Shown here: in pieces, positions 62,257 to 64,000 of the stretch
Layout of the letters: the number at the start of each line of letters is the position of its first letter
Numbering within the stretch: the stretch's first letter is position 1
NCBI RefSeq assembly: GCF_009380165.1
Contig: NZ_WHUF01000001.1
Coordinates: 992,001-1,056,000, forward strand
Length of the DNA: 64,000 bases
Direction of reading: 5' to 3'
Source of the DNA: Rugamonas rivuli
GTDB lineage: Bacteria > Pseudomonadota > Gammaproteobacteria > Burkholderiales > Burkholderiaceae_D
Program-made: the position numbers and the translations under genes
The notes under the pieces: model-generated
Seen by the model: the letters and a program-made list of their open reading frames with translations, nothing else
Databases searched by the model: none
Told to the model about the DNA's origin: nothing

Positions 62257-63251
62257 GCGGCCTCCTGCAACAGCTGGTCGGCCAGCGTTTCAAGCAGATT
62301 GAATTCGGGGATCAGCTGTTCGATGAACAGGAACTGCCCTGCGGGGTTATTTTCAAGGAAGACGTATTCGTTGTCCGGCGTGACGATCAGGTCCAGCGCG
62401 CTGTAGTTCAGGCCATAGCTGGCCACCAGCTCCAGGCAGCGCCGCTCGATCTGCGGCGGCAGCAGCGTGGGCGTGTAGCGGATCGGGGCCGACATGTCGC
62501 GGCAATCGACCGCCGTGCGGCTGTCGTCCTGGCTGTGTATCTTTGCGGCGAACACGCGGCAGCCGATGACCGTCACGCGCAGCTCGTACTGCTTGGCGAT
62601 GTATTGCTGGAACTGGCAAGGCAGCTCGGCCACCGCGTCGATGGACTCCATCATGTCGTCGTCGATCACGGTGGTGGTCAGGCCTTCGGCCACGCAATCG
62701 GCGGCGGCCACTTCTTCCGCCGCCAGCGTCGGCGTCGACATGGCTTTGAAGATCATCTGTTCCGGCAGCTGCGCGTGGAACTGCCGCACCTGCGCGGCCG
62801 AATTGGTGATCAGCGTGGTGGGGATGCGAAAGCCCAGCCGCTGCGCGCGTTGCAGCTGTTCGCCCTTCCACATGGCGCCACGCATCGCCAGCGGATGGCT
62901 GACCCAGTAGCAGTCCAAGCCGTACAACAGGCCAAACAGCGCCTGTTCGCTTTCCATTTTGGCGTAGGCCAGTTCCTGCGGGCCGAGGTCTTCGCTGCGG
63001 TAGGCAAAGTCGCCCGGCTTGCGGGCCCAGACCGCGCCGATCTCGGCCACGTCGATGCTGGCGCCCGATGGCAGGTGGCGGATCTCGCTGCGGCAGCCGT
63101 GGGGCTGGAAGGATTGAATCAGTTCGTAATCGCGCGGGAAGGTATCGAGATCGATGCGGAACCAGGCGCCGCCTTTGGCTGCCAGGATGGGAGTGAGCAA
63201 ATCTGCGTGGAGGTCGCCGCTGTGGGTGACGATCAGGATTTTCTTGGTCAT
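62241..63251 (-). CDS. MvdD-like ATP-grasp peptide ligase (graspetide maturase family)
   Basis: 336 residues, as for MvdC/MvdD-type ligases. The N-terminus (ILIVTHSGDLHADLL, FRIDLDTFPRD, GAVWARKPGDF), the central ATP-binding Lys169 region, LRVTVIGCRVFAAKIHSQ, and the C-terminal metal-binding LNYSALDLIVTPD...FLENNPAGQF (Glu300, Asn302) follow microviridin ligase MvdD. These enzymes use ATP to join Asp/Glu side chains to Ser/Thr (ester) or Lys (amide) of a precursor peptide. MvdD relatives have DWR where this one has DCR (249-251). The likely substrate is the 57-residue peptide encoded 72 bases upstream. No clear Shine-Dalgarno. Confidence 0.88.
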   Translation of the reverse strand: MTKKILIVTHSGDLHADLLTPILAAKGGAWFRIDLDTFPRDYELIQSFQPHGCRSEIRHLPSGASIDVAEIGAVWARKPGDFAYRSEDLGPQELAYAKMESEQALFGLLYGLDCYWVSHPLAMRGAMWKGEQLQRAQRLGFRIPTTLITNSAAQVRQFHAQLPEQMIFKAMSTPTLAAEEVAAADCVAEGLTTTVIDDDMMESIDAVAELPCQFQQYIAKQYELRVTVIGCRVFAAKIHSQDDSRTAVDCRDMSAPIRYTPTLLPPQIERRCLELVASYGLNYSALDLIVTPDNEYVFLENNPAGQFLFIEQLIPEFNLLETLADQLLQEAACSTR

Positions 63252-63281
63252 GGAGACGGCTGTCGGCCGGACGGATGGCCG

Positions 63282-63299
63282 ATCCGGCAGATGCCGGAT
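63282..63299 (-). promoter_or_regulatory. Intercistronic hairpin between peptide and ligase genes
   Basis: Perfect palindrome ATCCGGCA-TC-TGCCGGAT (7-8 bp stem) in the 72-base gap after the peptide stop. No T-run follows, so it looks like a partial terminator or RNA-stabilising/processing hairpin that would give more peptide than enzyme transcript. Confidence 0.5.
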
Positions 63300-63323
63300 G
63301 CAGCCATCGCCGCCATCAGGCGC

Positions 63324-63497
63324 TTAGCACCAGATGCCGGCGTCCAGGCGACCGTTTTTCGAAGCACGGGCGTCAGGGCCGGAGCAGCCGGCCAGCGCCA
63401 CGCCTTCGCGGGCTTTCCATTGCGGATCGGCTTTGACTACGGCTTTTTTCTCGGCCAGTTTGAATGCGAACAGCTTTGTCTCATTTTGCTTTTTCAT
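63324..63497 (-). CDS. 57-residue candidate RiPP precursor peptide
   Basis: 57 residues from ATG 63497, with AAGG eight bases upstream. The N-terminal half is Lys/Ala-rich and helix-prone (KLFAFKLAEKKAVVKADPQW) and could be a leader. The C-terminal ~20 residues run from Cys38 to the terminal Cys57 (CSGPDARASK then NGRLDAGIWC) and hold Asp42 and Asp52 as possible acceptors and Ser39, Ser46 and Lys47 as possible donors for ATP-grasp cross-links. The two Cys could form a disulfide. No classic microviridin core is present. It is below the size most gene callers keep. Role inferred from position just upstream of the MvdD-like ligase. Confidence 0.72.
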   Translation of the reverse strand: MKKQNETKLFAFKLAEKKAVVKADPQWKAREGVALAGCSGPDARASKNGRLDAGIWC

Positions 63498-63558
63498 TAT
63501 TAGAACCTTTTTAGATAGATTTAAAGTTCAAACGATTGCCACGGGTAGTGGTGCAACA

Positions 63559-63587
63559 ACGATATCATTGCCGATAATTCATGTCAA
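63559..63587 (-). promoter_or_regulatory. Sigma70 promoter of the peptide operon
   Basis: On the minus strand: perfect -35 TTGACA (63582-63587), 17-base spacer, -10 TATCGT (63559-63564). Predicted start near 63552, leaving a leader of ~55 nt to the peptide ATG. The region 63498-63629 is AT-rich; an AAGCTA/TAGCTT hairpin (63590-63610) lies upstream, just after the CsgG-like stop. Confidence 0.7.
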
Positions 63588-63629
63588 TAAAGCTACTATG
63601 ACAATAGCTTCACATTGCCGATCGTGTGT

Positions 63630-64000
63630 TTATTTCACCGAAACGTCGGTGGCTTTGACCGCGACGTGCTCGGTGATGTTCTTCGCCGCGATGGTCTCGG
63701 CCAGGAAAGACGTCGACTTGACCAGCAGGTCGCGCGCCACCTCTTCCAGCGGCGAGCCGCTGATGCTGGCGTGGCTGCCGCCCAGGCCCACACCGCCGCC
63801 CCAGCCCAGCGCCGAGACGCCGAAACCGTTTTTCTCGTTATTCGCCTGGAAGGTCTTGGAGGCGATGATCTTGGCGCGCTTGACGTCCACCACGCGGATG
63901 TCCATGTTCATGTGCACCTTGGATTTCTTGAAGTCGACCGAGCCGGCCAGCAAGCCCAGCGGGCCTTTGAGGAAGCCCAGGCCGCCCAGGCCGGTGGAGC
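63630..64000 (-). CDS. CsgG-like outer-membrane-associated protein (C-terminal part; gene continues beyond window)
   Basis: The frame is open to the window edge, so the N-terminus is missing. The visible 123 residues include a Gly/Leu-rich stretch (GLGGLGFLKGPLG), VHMNMDIRVVDVKRAKIIAS and a Gly-rich run (GFGVSALGWGGGVGLGG), resembling the C-terminal region of CsgG-family curli secretion proteins (DIRVVDV..G.I). True CsgG forms an outer-membrane pore; many stand-alone homologues exist with unknown cargo. It ends ~130 bases before the peptide gene on the same strand. Confidence 0.7.
   Translation of the reverse strand, partial: STGLGGLGFLKGPLGLLAGSVDFKKSKVHMNMDIRVVDVKRAKIIASKTFQANNEKNGFGVSALGWGGGVGLGGSHASISGSPLEEVARDLLVKSTSFLAETIAAKNITEHVAVKATDVSVK

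Larger units (their letters stand above)
58683..63497 (-). other. Putative graspetide-like RiPP operon
   Basis: Five consecutive minus-strand genes behind one strong promoter: a 57-residue peptide, an ATP-grasp ligase, an SDH-type protease, a MauE-thioredoxin fusion and an ABC exporter. The four enzyme/transport genes overlap by 16, 4 and 4 bases. The set supplies what a ribosomal peptide pathway needs (substrate, cyclising enzyme, protease, redox step, export). Membership and product are inferred from the MvdD-like ligase and the gene order. Confidence 0.65.

Noticed and set aside
63384..63400. LAGC in the 57-residue peptide fits a lipobox
   Set aside because: The preceding residues are charged and lack a hydrophobic signal-peptide core, so a lipoprotein is unlikely.

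Overview
The window is a gene-dense, high-GC segment of a betaproteobacterial chromosome, most probably from the Oxalobacteraceae (Massilia/Duganella/Janthinobacterium-like). This rests on protein-level resemblance: the ornithine/arginine/lysine decarboxylase that resembles those of Burkholderiales, the DUF1800/DUF1501 pair, the PEP-CTERM protein, many c-di-GMP proteins, and the thymidylate synthase and dihydrofolate reductase sequences. I saw no rRNA, tRNA, insertion sequence, prophage or CRISPR array. Genes are packed on both strands with many 1-4 base overlaps, and no gene-free stretch exceeds about 290 bases.

Layout. 1-2421: LysR fragment, cold-shock gene, and upp with an HPt-domain gene. 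2422-8471: fatty/isoprenoid acyl-CoA island, with an acyl-CoA dehydrogenase-aidB-tetR operon divergent from a thiolase and a degenerate FadB/FadJ-like gene, and a palindrome in the shared promoter. 8679-17202: c-di-GMP and signalling genes (GGDEF-EAL, HDOD, REC-DUF3369-GGDEF-EAL, CBS), interrupted by aroC and an MFS gene. 17399-24232: metY, hydrolase, HAF-repeat protein, LysE exporter with its MocR regulator, YihY. 24297-30845: six-gene overlapping operon from wrbA to an FtsX-type permease and an AttH-like lipocalin protein. 30912-38540: ABC exporter, hydroxylase, aldolase-like enzyme, rhlE, and thyA-hydrolase-yidD. 38542-41269: Tat metallophosphoesterase and CuA-like cupredoxin, divergent from an ECF sigma/anti-sigma pair. 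41349-49292: folA, DUF4337, decarboxylase with a structured leader, DUF1800/DUF1501, Amj-like flippase.

49304-53868 is a Cpx-like envelope-stress locus. cpxR and cpxA homologues face an operon of a CpxP/Spy-like protein, a Ser/Thr-rich protein and a Tat-type intradiol-dioxygenase lipoprotein. The shared upstream region holds two exact GTAAA-N5-GTAAA CpxR boxes. dcd, a PEP-CTERM protein, a hydrolase and comEC follow.

The most notable region is 58683-63497 (minus strand). A sigma70-type promoter precedes a 57-residue Cys-containing peptide gene too short for ordinary ORF calling, followed by an intercistronic hairpin. Then come four overlapping genes: an MvdD-like ATP-grasp ligase, an SDH/SppA-type serine protease, a MauE-thioredoxin fusion, and an ABC exporter. 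I read this as an uncharacterised graspetide-like RiPP operon (peptide, ring-forming ligase, protease, redox partner, exporter). The ligase family is clear; the peptide's role and the product are inference. The window ends inside a CsgG-like gene.
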